NCBI GenBank assembly: GCA_001986395.2
Contig: MQVO02000008.1
Location: 62,001 to 126,000, forward strand
From: Irpex lacteus
Lineage: Eukaryota; Basidiomycota; Agaricomycetes; Polyporales; Irpicaceae
DNA length: 64,000 nucleotides
Direction of reading: 5' to 3'
How positions within the stretch are numbered: the stretch's first letter is position 1; each line of letters starts with the position of its first letter. The notes under the pieces were generated by a model that worked only from the letters and a program-made list of their open reading frames with translations, made no database searches and was not told where the DNA came from. The position numbers were made by a program, and so were the translations under genes. This document shows, one piece after another, positions 35,501 to 46,011 of the stretch.

Positions 35501-37783
35501 CGGAGTATCTGCAGACGTGGTACCCGAATCTCATACACGTCTTCTACTTGCGAGAGAGAGATCGACATAGTTCGTCCGACATGTGAGAAGTGACGGATAA
35601 TGTTCAGGCGGGATCGTGGTAGAGGCATATCGGAGGCTTGCCATGGTCGGGGAGGGAGAGACGTATGTTCGCATAACGAAGGGACTATCGAGCACAGCGA
35701 AGGCGAATACACAAGCAGTTCCAGGAACTTCGCAAAGGAGAGAAGGCTGTGTTTCAAAGATAGGTTAGTCGAGCTGCCTTCCGTTCACATCTTACGCTAC
35801 GGATGAAAAGAACGCACTATGTCCCATCGCGCATGCGAACCTTGGAGCTTTCCTTCTTACATGTCCGACAGCTCACCCACATCTCCGGTAGCTCTTCCTC
35901 GTCCTCAGAAGACACGGGTGCAGCCTCGCATTCAATCAGGAGAGTGACACGAATACCGGCATGGATGAACCTGAGCTCATGGTCTCCCCGTTTCGAACGA
36001 CAATCCGGATTATCGCAAGGGTCGTCCGCATGAGAGCACAACCTTACGATAGCTTCACCTAAGCATTCATCCGCTTGCTCATGGCAGTAATACCGAAACG
36101 TCACCCAACGCCGTCGCTTTCCACAGAGTATCATCCTTGGCTCAGGTTCAGACGGCGCAGGCGACGACGTCGAGGGCGTAGACGGACGGGAGACCGATTG
36201 TGTTTGGCTTACGTACTCGGAGTATAGCACGGAGAACGACTGGTGTCTGACGAACCCTGCGGTGTTGACCAGTTCCATCGTGCCCGCGGAACCTTGCTGG
36301 CGAAGGCGTTTGGAATCCCATCCGAGCAAGCTATTGAGTGCCGCCTTATCGTCTCCGCCCAGTCTGCGGTGTTGTTCAGACTTTTCTCGAGATGCGAGCT
36401 TAACGAGGATTCCTGGAGGGCCGAACGAGACGTCTGGGCTTGTGGATAGATAACTTCGTGCTTTCTCTACAGCAGCTAATGCCTGCGACACTGGGCGATC
36501 GGAGGCATGCTCTTTGGACTCTTCGCGTCCGTCATCAAGGGAAGCCTGCAAGAACGACGGTCTATAATCGGAGATGAAAGAAAATCTTCGAGGCCTTTGG
36601 GGGCTTTGGGGTGCAGGATGTGCGCCGTCGTGAGAAGTCCGAGATGCTACCAATGGTGACTTGCTCCGTGGTTTCTGAGCAATTGGCAACTCCAGTGAAC
36701 CTCTCCTTACCAACGACGGTGCTGCGCGTTGTAAAATATCGTCTTTCTTTTTCGAAAAGTACGCCCAGAGCCCCGAGTCTCGTTTAAAGTTGGGTTTGCG
36801 ACTGACGTTGCCAGTGCTCAGAGCGCGAGAGATCGCTGCGCCTGCTTCTCCGGAGGGTTGATTTGGGGTGAGAGATGGTTTCGGGAACCTGAGGGGTACG
36901 CCCGAGTCGACGAGAAGAGACTGCTCCAGGATGATTGAGAGATATGTGAATATTGATAGACGAAGGACTTTGACTAGCGAAGAATAATGTGCTTCTTGGA
37001 TACCGAAGAGGGAAAAGGTGCCGCCGACGAGTTGTAGAGATGCACGTTCAGATGGTGAGAGTGATTCTAGGGTGAGTATTAGCTCCTGCTAATCATATAT
37101 TCAGCTCGGCACGTACCCCATGTGTCTAATCCGTACATTACTTCTCCGTGGTTGATTCTATCTGAATCCTTGTCGTTTGGCACAGCGAAGACCCCAGCAG
37201 TAAATACACATTGCCGGTCGAACATGTCTCCCGCGTGCGGGTTGAGCGGAGAGACTGTGAGCAGGACGTGCTTCGGCAAAGGCTTCGGTGTCGGGTTGAC
37301 GGGTTTCTCAGCGAGAGCTCTGAGAGATAACAACGCTTCCTGTCGTGTATTCTTGTCTGCAAGACTGGAGGTCCTAACCGAGTGTCCGAGTGTGAAGTAC
37401 CCATCTTCCTTCCCCTCGCCGCGAAACGAGTCGTCTTTCTTCAATGTCCCGTTCCCAGTTTCCTGCATGTCCTTGCCGGCATTCTCCTTCCTCTGCCTCT
37501 CCCTCTCAGCGACTCTTCTCCTTCTCGCCCGTCTCAGCCCAGGCAACCACCCGCCCATGAACACCCTCTCTCCCAGCTCGTCCAACGCACCCGTGATGCT
37601 AGCCGTCCAGGCCTCGCGGTCCTCAGCAGGTATGACGTCGCTCTCTTCCTCCAAACAATGCAGAATAAACCTCCGCAGATGGTTGCGGCCGTCGATAGAC
37701 AGATTGGCCCATGTCGCCGGAGAGTGCAAGGTCTTCTTCACGCTCGGAAATGGCTGCGGTACTTCAGGCAGCGGTTTGTCCAT
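32583..37783 (-). CDS. Fab1/PIKfyve-like phosphatidylinositol phosphate kinase lacking FYVE and CPN60 domains
   Basis: A very long gene, about 1,500 residues in ten or more exons. Start ATG at 37781-37783 (MDKPLPEVPQPFP); stop TGA at 32583-32585, or 32596-32598 if a last 3' intron is used. The middle matches the Fab1 cysteine-rich CCR domain: HQSFSVLYSEYVS, CGKRRRWVTFRYYCHEQADE, MWVSCRTCKKESSKVRMRD, then LSFAKFLELLVYSP. The C-terminus is a PIPK domain: FSCTVYYAKQFDALRR, GGKSRSNF, FIIKTLV with the ATP-binding Lys, LLVMENLFYD, TFDLKGIQGRKV, SNIMDYSLLLGID and TFAKTLEYKAKQNL. The product should be PI(3,5)P2 or a related lipid. No FYVE or chaperonin-like domain fits in the 490 bp left upstream, so this is a short paralogue. 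Confidence 0.82.
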
Positions 37784-38272
37784 AGAAGTAGATCCAGACA
37801 CAACATTCGTGAGTTTGTAGGAACGCGGTGACCGTCATGCAGTCAGGTCTATGAGGTGAGTTCAGCGCTCGGAACTTCAGGCAAGGTCAGTGGTCACGCT
37901 ATGTCTAGACTCCAGCTGCACACTCACTTACGTCGGTTTCTACACACGCCTGTCTGTGGTATGTTCTGTGCACCACAGCACACTCATGAGCAGAGCTCTC
38001 CTGATATGGTCTCTGGCGAACGAGCAGCGCTGAGCGGGAATGACGACGTTGCGGTTACAGTGAAAGCCTATCACCGTGGATGAGCCAAGCTTGAAGGGGT
38101 TGTTTACGTAATCACACTCTTCAGTCAGACATAAGTATGTACGATGCAATAGTGGGCGGATAAGTACATGGTCGACTGTATTCACACCGGTTAATCGCAA
38201 TTGCTGGATAAATCACGACATTTTGCTATTAGGAGTTACAGTACAAGTATGGCAGAGAGTCACGAGCGATAT
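37784..38272. other. Intergenic region
   Basis: 489 bp between cyclophilin H and the lipid-kinase start, both on the minus strand. No zinc-finger (FYVE) coding potential was found here, which matters for the lipid-kinase call. Confidence 0.45.
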
Positions 38273-39368
38273 TTACATCTCTCCGCATTCTGAACATACA
38301 GTCAGTTCATGCCAGCCCTACGATCAAAAGCAAACGCTACTCACCTACTATCTTAACAGCAAGCTTGGGCCGGTTGTTGGGCCCCGTGGGCACGTTTTCG
38401 ATCTTGCGCAACGTGAGCATTCCGTCGATCACCTTGCCAAACACGACGTGTTTGCCGTCCAAGAAGTCGCACTTGGCAGTGGTGATGAAGAACTGTATAC
38501 GGCGTCGACGTCAGTACAGAGTACACACACATACACACACACATATAGGACGAGCTTCGCGAGGATGGGAAGGAAGCTTATGGGTACGAACCTGGCATCC
38601 GTTGGTGTTTGGACCTGAGTTTGCCTTTTATGATGCAAGGTCGTGGTAAGGGTACGAGGGATCAAATCTGTATGGAGCGTAGGCGTACCATCGAGAGGAG
38701 ACCGGGGCCTGTGTGCTTTTCTTGGAAGTTCTCGTCCTGCATTATATTTGGATCTCAGTATGAGGATGGCCATAAGAGGGAGTTGAACGTACAGGGAACT
38801 TGTCGCCGTATATCGAGAAGGAGCCTGTACCGTCGCCATTTAAGAAGTCACCACCTTCGAGATTATCATTAGCACTCGATCAACGATGGTATAACCATCA
38901 GCGAACATACCTTGGCACATGAAGTTCGGCACTCTTTGGGGTATGAGTAAGTGGCTACGCTTGAGACATATCATGTCAGGACCTACACTCTACATAAAGA
39001 GAGAGCTAGTCAGCTCGTATGAGCATCAAACAGGATATATGAGTAGGTACTCACCGATGGAACGTGGCCCCTTTGTAGCCCTGAGGGCGAGAATTTATTC
39101 TGTAAAGACCACCAGGTCAACCACATTCAACGCGTACCTGAACACAAAGCACCGATTTTTTACCTGTACTCCCCAGTACAAAGCTGTCTAAAGTTCTCTG
39201 CCGTCCTACGTAACATATCGAAAGTCAGCAGTCAGTACGGTTAAGTAGTATAAGAGATTCGTACTTTGGGACAATATCACTGAAGAGCTCCATCTTCAGA
39301 CGTCCTGCTGGGGTTTCTCCGATGTTGACGTCCATAAAGACGACTGGTCTCGTGGTGTTTGACGACAT
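38273..39368 (-). CDS. Cyclophilin H-type peptidyl-prolyl isomerase
   Basis: Spliceosomal cyclophilin (PPIH class) of about 180 residues with several introns. ATG at 39366-39368 begins [20 protein letters not shown]. Landmarks: RQLCTGEYR with the PPIH-type loop [29 protein letters not shown] (catalytic Arg, Phe and Gln), [19 protein letters not shown], and [19 protein letters not shown]. The end reads [14 protein letters not shown] and, across the last intron, VKIVECGEM with TAA at 38273-38275, as in the human PPIH C-terminus. Human PPIH binds the U4/U6 snRNP. The position of the cyclosporin-contacting Trp is Phe (CDFLDG). A CA-rich microsatellite sits in one intron (about 38521-38545). It is divergent from DIM1, 204 bp away. 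Confidence 0.93.
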
Positions 39369-39572
39369 TATTGTCCTGTAGAGGATCCCTGTAACTAATC
39401 AGCGTGCACTTATGTGGTGGTGTAGTACAAGAAAGCAAGCTGCTACATAAAGTGAGCGAGAGTTCTAGAACTTGGGCGCTCGATCCCCTACATCATTTCC
39501 GAAGCCTATATTCGAACTTGGCCACAACCTCCATCTTGCCCTCTCCCAGCTCCCAACCTCTCAACACCAGCA
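39369..39572. promoter_or_regulatory. Bidirectional promoter between cyclophilin H and DIM1
   Basis: Only 204 bp lie between the two divergent start codons, so the region must serve both genes. No clear TATA box was seen for either. Shared regulation is inferred from the distance. Confidence 0.55.
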
Positions 39573-40289
39573 ATGTCCTACTTCCTCCCTCATCTCCCCT
39601 CCGGCTGGCACGTCGACGAAGCCATCAAATCCGAAGAAGACAGAGTCGTCGTCATCCGCTTCGGCCACGACTGGGACTCGCAGTGCATGACCATGGACGA
39701 GACCCTCTACGGCGTCGCCGAGAAGGTGCAGAACTTTGCCGTGATATACCTCGTCGATATCACTGCTGTGCCGGACTTTAACAAGGTGAGTGTTGTATCG
39801 CGTTCGAGAGGAGAGGGAAGGAAGAGCTCAGGGCTTTGGGTGGGTGGCGTTAGATGTATGAGTTGTACGACCCGTGCACCGTGATGTTCTTCTACCGGTG
39901 AGTCCCCTCCTAAATGAACAAAGCGAAGAGTAGTGCTGATCTACTCCTGTAGTAATAAGCACATCATGATTGATTTGGGTACTGGTAACAACAACAAGAT
40001 GTATGTGCCATGTTGACTCGTTTCATGCATGCATACTGACCTGCATTCGCTCAACTTCAGCAACTGGGCTATGGATAATAAACAAGAGGTACGAGAACCC
40101 CTTGATAAACCAGACAGACCACGTCACTGACTTTTATGTAGCTCATTGATATCATTGAGACCGTTTACCGTGGTGCTTCGAAAGGTCGTGGTTTAGTCGT
40201 CTCGCCGAAAGGTCAGTAAACCTCACACTACTGTCAAGCCTCTCACTTACTCATTCATGATAGACTACTCCACTCGATACCGATACTAA
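39573..40289 (+). CDS. DIM1: U5 snRNP thioredoxin-like protein DIM1/Dib1
   Basis: Component of the U4/U6.U5 tri-snRNP needed for pre-mRNA splicing. Spliced length is about 142 residues, the normal size, in five exons. ATG at 39573-39575 starts MSYFLPHLPSGWHVDEAIKS; then VVVIRFGHDWDSQCMTMDET (thioredoxin-like fold without the redox CxxC), FAVIYLVDITAVPDFNK, MYELYDPCTVMFFYRNKHI, DLGTGNNNKINWAMDNKQE, and LIDIIETVYRGASKGRGLVV. The end is SPKDYSTRYRY and TAA at 40287-40289. The sequence is nearly colinear with animal TXNL4A and yeast Dib1. Its neighbour, cyclophilin H, belongs to the same particle. Confidence 0.97.
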
Positions 40290-41070
40290 GAGGCTTGTGT
40301 TTTGGCATCGACGCTGCTGGGATGTCTTTCCGACTTGAGACTCGGGACGTATGTCCTTGAAGCTTTATGAGTTCCTTCTGCTGCGAATGTGTACGTATAG
40401 TGTAAATTTCTTGCGTTTTCTTTGGGAAAGTGTTTGCAAGTATCAATTTCGATATGGTATATTGCACGGGCTGATTTTGCTCGATTCTGATGAGTGCCGT
40501 CGACGACCACCAAACGGACAGTTTTACAGTGTGTTATGCACCTGAGCAGACCATCCTGATTATATGCCCCGTTGTGTGTGATCACTCCCGATGTATTACA
40601 GTACTTTCCGCGATTACTTACGTCTACTCAAGTAATTGCCACAACTTCACGATGTAAGCGCGGCTACGCCACACAAGGTTACGTCGTTGGTGTAGTAATC
40701 ACCTGCACGTAACAGCTCCTCCGTATCTTCCGTGAGGCAGTGCGTCCACTGTCTTCTAGAATAAGTCACAATATTCAAGCTCGGCAGTACTGTTTTTCAA
40801 GTAAAACATCAGCCAGCGACGATGTTTAGCGTAACTTTGCCATCAAAATCGCGGGAACAATGGCCACAACGCTCGTAAACTTCCCTAAAAGGAAGTACTA
40901 CATCATCAGTGTCCGCTGCTACCGCTTTCCCTCTTTTCCACTCTTCCGCACGTCCCCCCAACTTTCCCTTCTTTTGCCACTTCTACCTCGCCGTTGCATT
41001 CCCCACTTACCCCCGGGACATACACGACAGCGACGGGGTCTGATCAAAGCGACGCTCAGCTGATTCTCGC
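40290..41070. other. Intergenic region
   Basis: About 780 bp between DIM1 and the BAR-like gene. The last 200 bp are pyrimidine-rich (about 40920-40990), as often seen near fungal transcription starts. No gene or repeat recognised. Confidence 0.45.
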
Positions 41071-44000
41071 ATGGTTCACCGGCCCTCCGACTCGCGTTTG
41101 CTCGTCAACCTCCTTGACCACGAAAAGGACTACTCGAAACAGCTCTCGACGTTGCTCGACAAGTCCCAGTCGTCCTTGGCCTCTTTCTCAGCGTACGCAT
41201 CAGCCTCGGCACCACCGACATCACAAATTATCATCCAGGTCGCGGGAGCACTAGCCGGCGCGGACGAAGCTCTCCGAAAGTATGCGACGTCATTAGAGCA
41301 GTGGCAGGAGCAGCTGAAGAGTTTGAAGGCGTTGGAAGATGGAGTTGGGAATGTGATGCGAGACAGAGAAATACTGTGCGTGGTGCACAACCTGAACAAC
41401 AACAGTTTACTGAACCCCTCTCAGCGTGACCCGCCTTATCAAGCTTTCCAAATCCCAGAAACCAACGAGGGACTCTATCCTCGCTTCCTCGTCAACATCG
41501 ACACTCACGAAACTTCCAGAAGTGCAAACGTCGACGAAACTCGCCGCTGCGCAGTCAGAGTTGCAGGCATGCGAGGCCCACCTCGCGACCAAAGAGCGCG
41601 AGCTCGACGCCATGCGCAACACAGCCTTCGTGTATGGGCTGAGCGCACGCTGCAAGGCTCTCGTGGAATGCGGATGGACGTGGGGTGAAATGGGGAAGGA
41701 GGGTTTGAGAGCGTTGGAATCCATGGAAGGCTCTCTTCACACGAGCAATGGCAACGGTTACGGTGTGTAGTCCGTATGACCTGTGTCATCTCCGTTCGTT
41801 GATGATATCTCTCACAGCGATGACAAGTCCGACGTTGAGGGCATATAAGCCTCTCCCTGAGGGACCGTCGTCTGACCTCTCCTCCATCGGCCCCTCGCAG
41901 TCTGCCTCCCAAACAACGCACGCGACGAACGAGCCGCTCAGTTCTGTACCTGCACGACTGCACATACCCCCCGCACATTCGATCTCAGACCATACATTCC
42001 CGGTAGAAGAAGAAGAGCCAGGTGGCGGTAGCAGCGCCGACGAAGAAGAGGACGGATACGAAGTGCGCGAGAACGAGCGGTTTGCGAAGCGTTCTAGCAA
42101 GGTGGGCAAGAAGACCAAGTCGAGTATGGACGGGCACAACGACGGTCGAGAGAAGTTCTCGTCTGTCTCTTCGGCTTCTGCCCCACCTGGGTCGACTGCT
42201 AAGCGTACGCGGCGGACGTCTGGTCATGGATCTGTCTTGGGCAGCATCGCTGCGTTCTTCCGTGGAGCACCGCCCGCTGATTCTGAGCAGCGTGCGGCCA
42301 ATGAGTCTTCACCTACCAAGAAATATGGACGGTGGCAGACGAGAACGGACAAGCATCTCGCTAAGAAGAGGAAGGGGAAGGGATCTGATTCTGACGAAGA
42401 TCTCACTATCAAGCAGAGGAGTCCTGTCGTTGGCTTCAACCATCCACCAATGATTTCGTCTGGTTCGGCACAGAAGCTGAAGAAAGCCTCGGCAGAGCCA
42501 TCTCGACGAACAGTCAAGTCGTTTTCAATGACGCACATCGAGCCTGTCGACCTCAGTCAAGGCGTGCTCAGTGACGGCGGCGTGGACAGGCGCAACTCTC
42601 GTCGCACGAAGAAAGTACGTCGGGCTAGTGCTGATCATGCGATGTCGGACCCAGAGACTCTACCCACCCCGACGAAGAAGAAGAAGCCTCCCGTCGATAT
42701 CCAGATTGTCGAGCATCGTGGCAAGGATGCGAGCCCAACGACTTTGACTGCTAGTCCTTCGAGAACTAGAAAGTCGAGTCTCGGTCATGCGTCACAGAAA
42801 CCCAACGGATCGTTGCCCGCTGCATTGCCCACCGAAGCACCACTCTCGCTCTCTCGAAACTCTTCTCTGTCGAAGCGCAGCATCACCAGTGCTGCCTCCG
42901 CGCCTGTCAACTTATCTGCCATGTCGTCCAAGAGCAAGGCGACGATCCACCCTGCCGGCAGCTCTCCTTTGAACCCCACGGCCCACAGACGCTCTGCATC
43001 CCTCAACGCCAGACCAGACGACCTACCCGCAGAGTCCTCTGCGAAAAAGCACAAACGCGGGAACTCTGTCACGAACCCTCCTGCTAACTCTTCTCGGTCC
43101 AACCTCCCGGGCAATCAGAGTCTCATGAGCATTGTGGAGGACGTGGCGCAGCAGAACCGGGAGTGGAGGGTTAAGCAGGATCCGAACCTTATGCTCTTCA
43201 TCGCGAAGGCTCCTCCGCCCATCGCTGAGGATCTCCTCAAGATGCCCGACGGTCCCATCCACGTCCCGCCTCCAGCTGCGAGCAAGTCTACACCTACGCC
43301 TACGAAGACTTTGCCTCCCAGAGACAAGACTGCAAGTCAACGGTCCATTCCCCTCACGCCTACTGCCCCTGCGCCGACCGCCCCTGTCGTGCATGTTCCT
43401 TCTCCGGATATGAAGCCCCTGCGATCGGCGATGCGGAATACCAGTCGCTCGCCATCCCCGATCGTGTTGTCGCTCCCTCCGGCGAATTCAACTTCGACGT
43501 CGACATTGCAGTTGCCCCTTGGCCCGACGAAGCCCCAGTCATCACCAATACGCGACACCCCTCCTCCACTCGAGTCGATACAGTCCGTTGGGAATGATGC
43601 AGTCGAGGATGACACGTCTTCTATATCTTCGTATGAGACGACGAACGATGTGCTCGTTGAAGAGCCTGACCAGGATGAGCACGAACACGAACACGAACAC
43701 GGCACACCCTCGTTCTCCGTTTACGATACACCTACACTCCCCACACCGAAGGTGCAGTCCCAGCCCCCGCCTGCCCCACCACCCAAGGAGATCCCAGCTT
43801 CCGGTTCCGACAGCAGTCAGCTGTCTCAGTCTACAGGATCGACTACGCTCGCGACGAACAGCAACCCTCCCACGCGCCGGAAGAGCGTGCGCATGTCGCT
43901 CCCGCCGACGTTCTCTGCTACGCCTCCGGCGATCGAGGACGACGAGGGGGATAAGCGGAGGTACGAGCCGTGGTCGAGTCCACTGAGTGTTGGAAATGGG

Positions 44001-44156
44001 AATGGGAATGGGAATGGGGTGGGAGGAGGCGGGTGGCGGTCGAGGATCAAGGAGCCACCTGTGCAGCGGGATGTGTGGCATGATTCGAGTGAGAGCGAGG
44101 ATGAGGAGTATTCGAAGGCGAAGAGGCTTTTGGGGAGGTTGTCGAGGAAGAAGTGA
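41071..44156 (+). CDS. Predicted BAR-type (Ivy1-like) protein with long disordered C-terminus
   Basis: Three exons, about 1,000 residues. ATG at 41071-41073 (MVHRPSDSRLLVNLLDHEKD). The first 200 residues are helical: LLDHEKDYSKQLSTLLDKS, LAGADEALRKYATSLEQWQE, VMRDREIL joined by an intron to VTRLIKLSKSQKP, AQSELQACEAHLATKERELD, and FVYGLSARCKALVECGWTWGE. This resembles fungal BAR or Ivy1-type lipid-binding modules. A second intron joins NGYA to MTSPTLRAYKPLPEG, leading to about 770 residues of Ser/Pro/Lys-rich tail with EHEHEHE and GNGNGNG runs and acidic SESEDEE near the end. Stop at 44154-44156. Membrane curvature or vacuole-related function is inferred; the domain call is moderate. Confidence 0.68.
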
Positions 44157-44684
44157 TTCTTTCTAGGGCACTGATGGACACTTTAGAGCCTGAGGTATGC
44201 ACTACTGTGATGTGTGGCCATGTCCAGGCGCGTCAAGTTTTTCATCTTCGTTTGACCGTGGGTGTATATTCCTCCTTTTCTGGTGTTTATTGTGATTTTG
44301 CATACATATTACGCCCTTCATGTTGGGTTTCCTGTTCTATGACCGTTCTCCGAGTCGAGCTCTCCACCTTTATATTTTGAGCGCTTTCAAATTCTGGTCA
44401 TGCATAACTGTGTATTTTCGGACGTGTGTTTCTACCTTAACAATTTTTTTAGTAGCATACCCTCTACTATAACTTGGATCAAACTATCCATATTCGATTT
44501 CACTTTGTCGCATGTCCGACTGGCCTCTCGCGTTCGTGGCCAATCTATTGATCTTCCAGGTGCTTATGTAAGCATCCATAATTGAAAGGGTCACTCTACT
44601 CTTTGCCGCCTCCAGCCTCAACTCGTTCAACTCGAACGTCCACCACCACCTTCTCCCCACTTCTACCTCTCAGACAAACCAACC
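44157..44684. other. Intergenic region upstream of SUMO
   Basis: 528 bp between tandem plus-strand genes. T-rich 3' UTR sequence is followed by a pyrimidine-rich leader just before the SUMO start. No other feature. Confidence 0.45.
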
Positions 44685-45374
44685 ATGTCCGAATCCGAGC
44701 AACCAGCTACTCAAGATAACATCGAGCCAAAGGCTGAGGACGCGAACGCGCCCATTAACATCAAGGTCAGGCGTCATTGGCCGGTCTCCCTCTGCTGCAG
44801 TGCAGAGGAGGGCTTTCCCGTCGTTGTCGCCAAACATCCTGCTGACGAGTTCGATGTTTTTTGTGTTTGATTTGCTGTAGGTGTTGACGCAGAACGGCGA
44901 GGAGGTGTACTTCAAGATCAAGCGAAACACCAAACTCAGCAAGCTGCAAGGCGCCTATGCGAATAAGGTCGGCAAGGATGTCGGTAGCATTCGGTGAGTG
45001 TGGAGGTCCTTCTATTCTTGTGGCTTCCCTCGAAGGAGGTTGGATTTGCTGTGAAGACTGTTTGACGCATGAGACACGCGTCGGATGCGCCTTCTTTGAC
45101 GTTTTGGTCGTGTTTGGAGAACTGCGAAGCTGATTCGTCAATGTCTGCAGATTCTTGTACGATGGAAACAGGATACAGGACGATGACACGCCGTCGTCTT
45201 TGGAGATGGAAGACAATGGTATGTACTGGTAAAAGACGTATCGCATGCGTGCTTCTGACTGTCCCTGCTAGACACGATCGATGTGATGGTAGAGCGTACG
45301 TCCTTCAACTCGACTTTTGCCGTGCTTTTATTAACTATTTTCTTATGACAGAGGTCGGAGGTTCAGGGTGTTAA
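44685..45374 (+). CDS. SMT3: SUMO ubiquitin-like modifier (Smt3)
   Basis: Small ubiquitin-like modifier, about 100 residues, five exons. ATG at 44685-44687 starts MSESEQPATQDNIEPKAED, a flexible acidic N-terminus. The beta-grasp fold follows: PINIK joined by an intron to VLTQNGEEVYFKIKRNTKL, then LSKLQGAYANKVGKDVGSIR, FLYDGNRIQDDDTPSSLEME, DTIDVMVE and, across the last intron, QVGGSGC with TAA at 45372-45374. The mature protein should end at the GG after removal of SGC by a SUMO protease (Ulp type). Intron 1 and part of exon 2 are copied near 56513-56706. Known to modify nuclear proteins; essential in most fungi. Confidence 0.94.
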
Positions 45375-46011
45375 CAGAGCTGTACTATTACTTCCTTCTA
45401 TGTCCTCGTTCGTCTCGCTGCTCTTCGTTTGTTGTCGTCTCCATCGTTCATCGTTGCAATTTACTCTATTCACAAACTGTACGAACAACAGAATCAAACC
45501 TCTTGCCCAATCACTGTCACCACAAAATTTCCTGTCAAAGACGGTATAGCCAAGTACGCTAGACTCTACAAGTTCGATCTGACGTGGCCGTGGTTCCTGT
45601 GGCTTTCAACCGAGGATATGTATGCGCTTACATTCGTCGACGCCAGTCCGGAGGCCACAGTGACTCACGACACTGCGGATAGCAATAAAGATAAAAACTG
45701 TGCGTCGCGGAACATTTGAATAATGATTAGGAGGTGGTGATAACGGGATGGGTCTGGTCGAGAGTATGCAATAATTGCTTTTGTGTTTAATAACTTTGAT
45801 GGCAGGATTCGGGACTTCAGTTTCTGGTCTCTGGGCCCATATGTATGCGCACAAAATACGGCAGAGTTGAATCACACACTCATTCACCAAATATCATAGT
45901 TGGTTGCGTTCTCGTGTATCTGCAAATAAATACGACTGTCGATCCAAAAAGAAACCCATTGAGGAGAATGTCAGGCGCAGGAAACACACGGCTTGGTGTG
46001 GAGGTGGCCAC
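45375..46011. other. Convergent intergenic region, source of a duplicated segment
   Basis: 637 bp between the 3' ends of SUMO (plus) and DyP3 (minus). Positions 45896-45974, in the DyP3 3' UTR, reappear near 56711-56790. A 96-codon open frame from about 45429 has no family features. Confidence 0.55.

Noticed and set aside
34651..35757. Considered as a separate gene from the kinase domain at 32.6-34.6 kb
   Set aside because: Fab1 CCR and linker motifs continue through introns into the PIPK domain in the correct order, so one gene is favoured.
37122..37831. Long plus-strand frames of 232 and 149 codons
   Set aside because: Opposite strand of the lipid-kinase first exon, whose reading agrees with the rest of a Fab1-like protein.
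38521..38545. CA-rich microsatellite
   Set aside because: Short and within a cyclophilin H intron; ordinary microsatellite, not reported as a finding.
41748..44156. 802-codon frame considered as an independent gene
   Set aside because: An in-phase intron joins it to the BAR-like exons (NGYA to MTSPTLRAYK), and the apparent start lies inside that intron.
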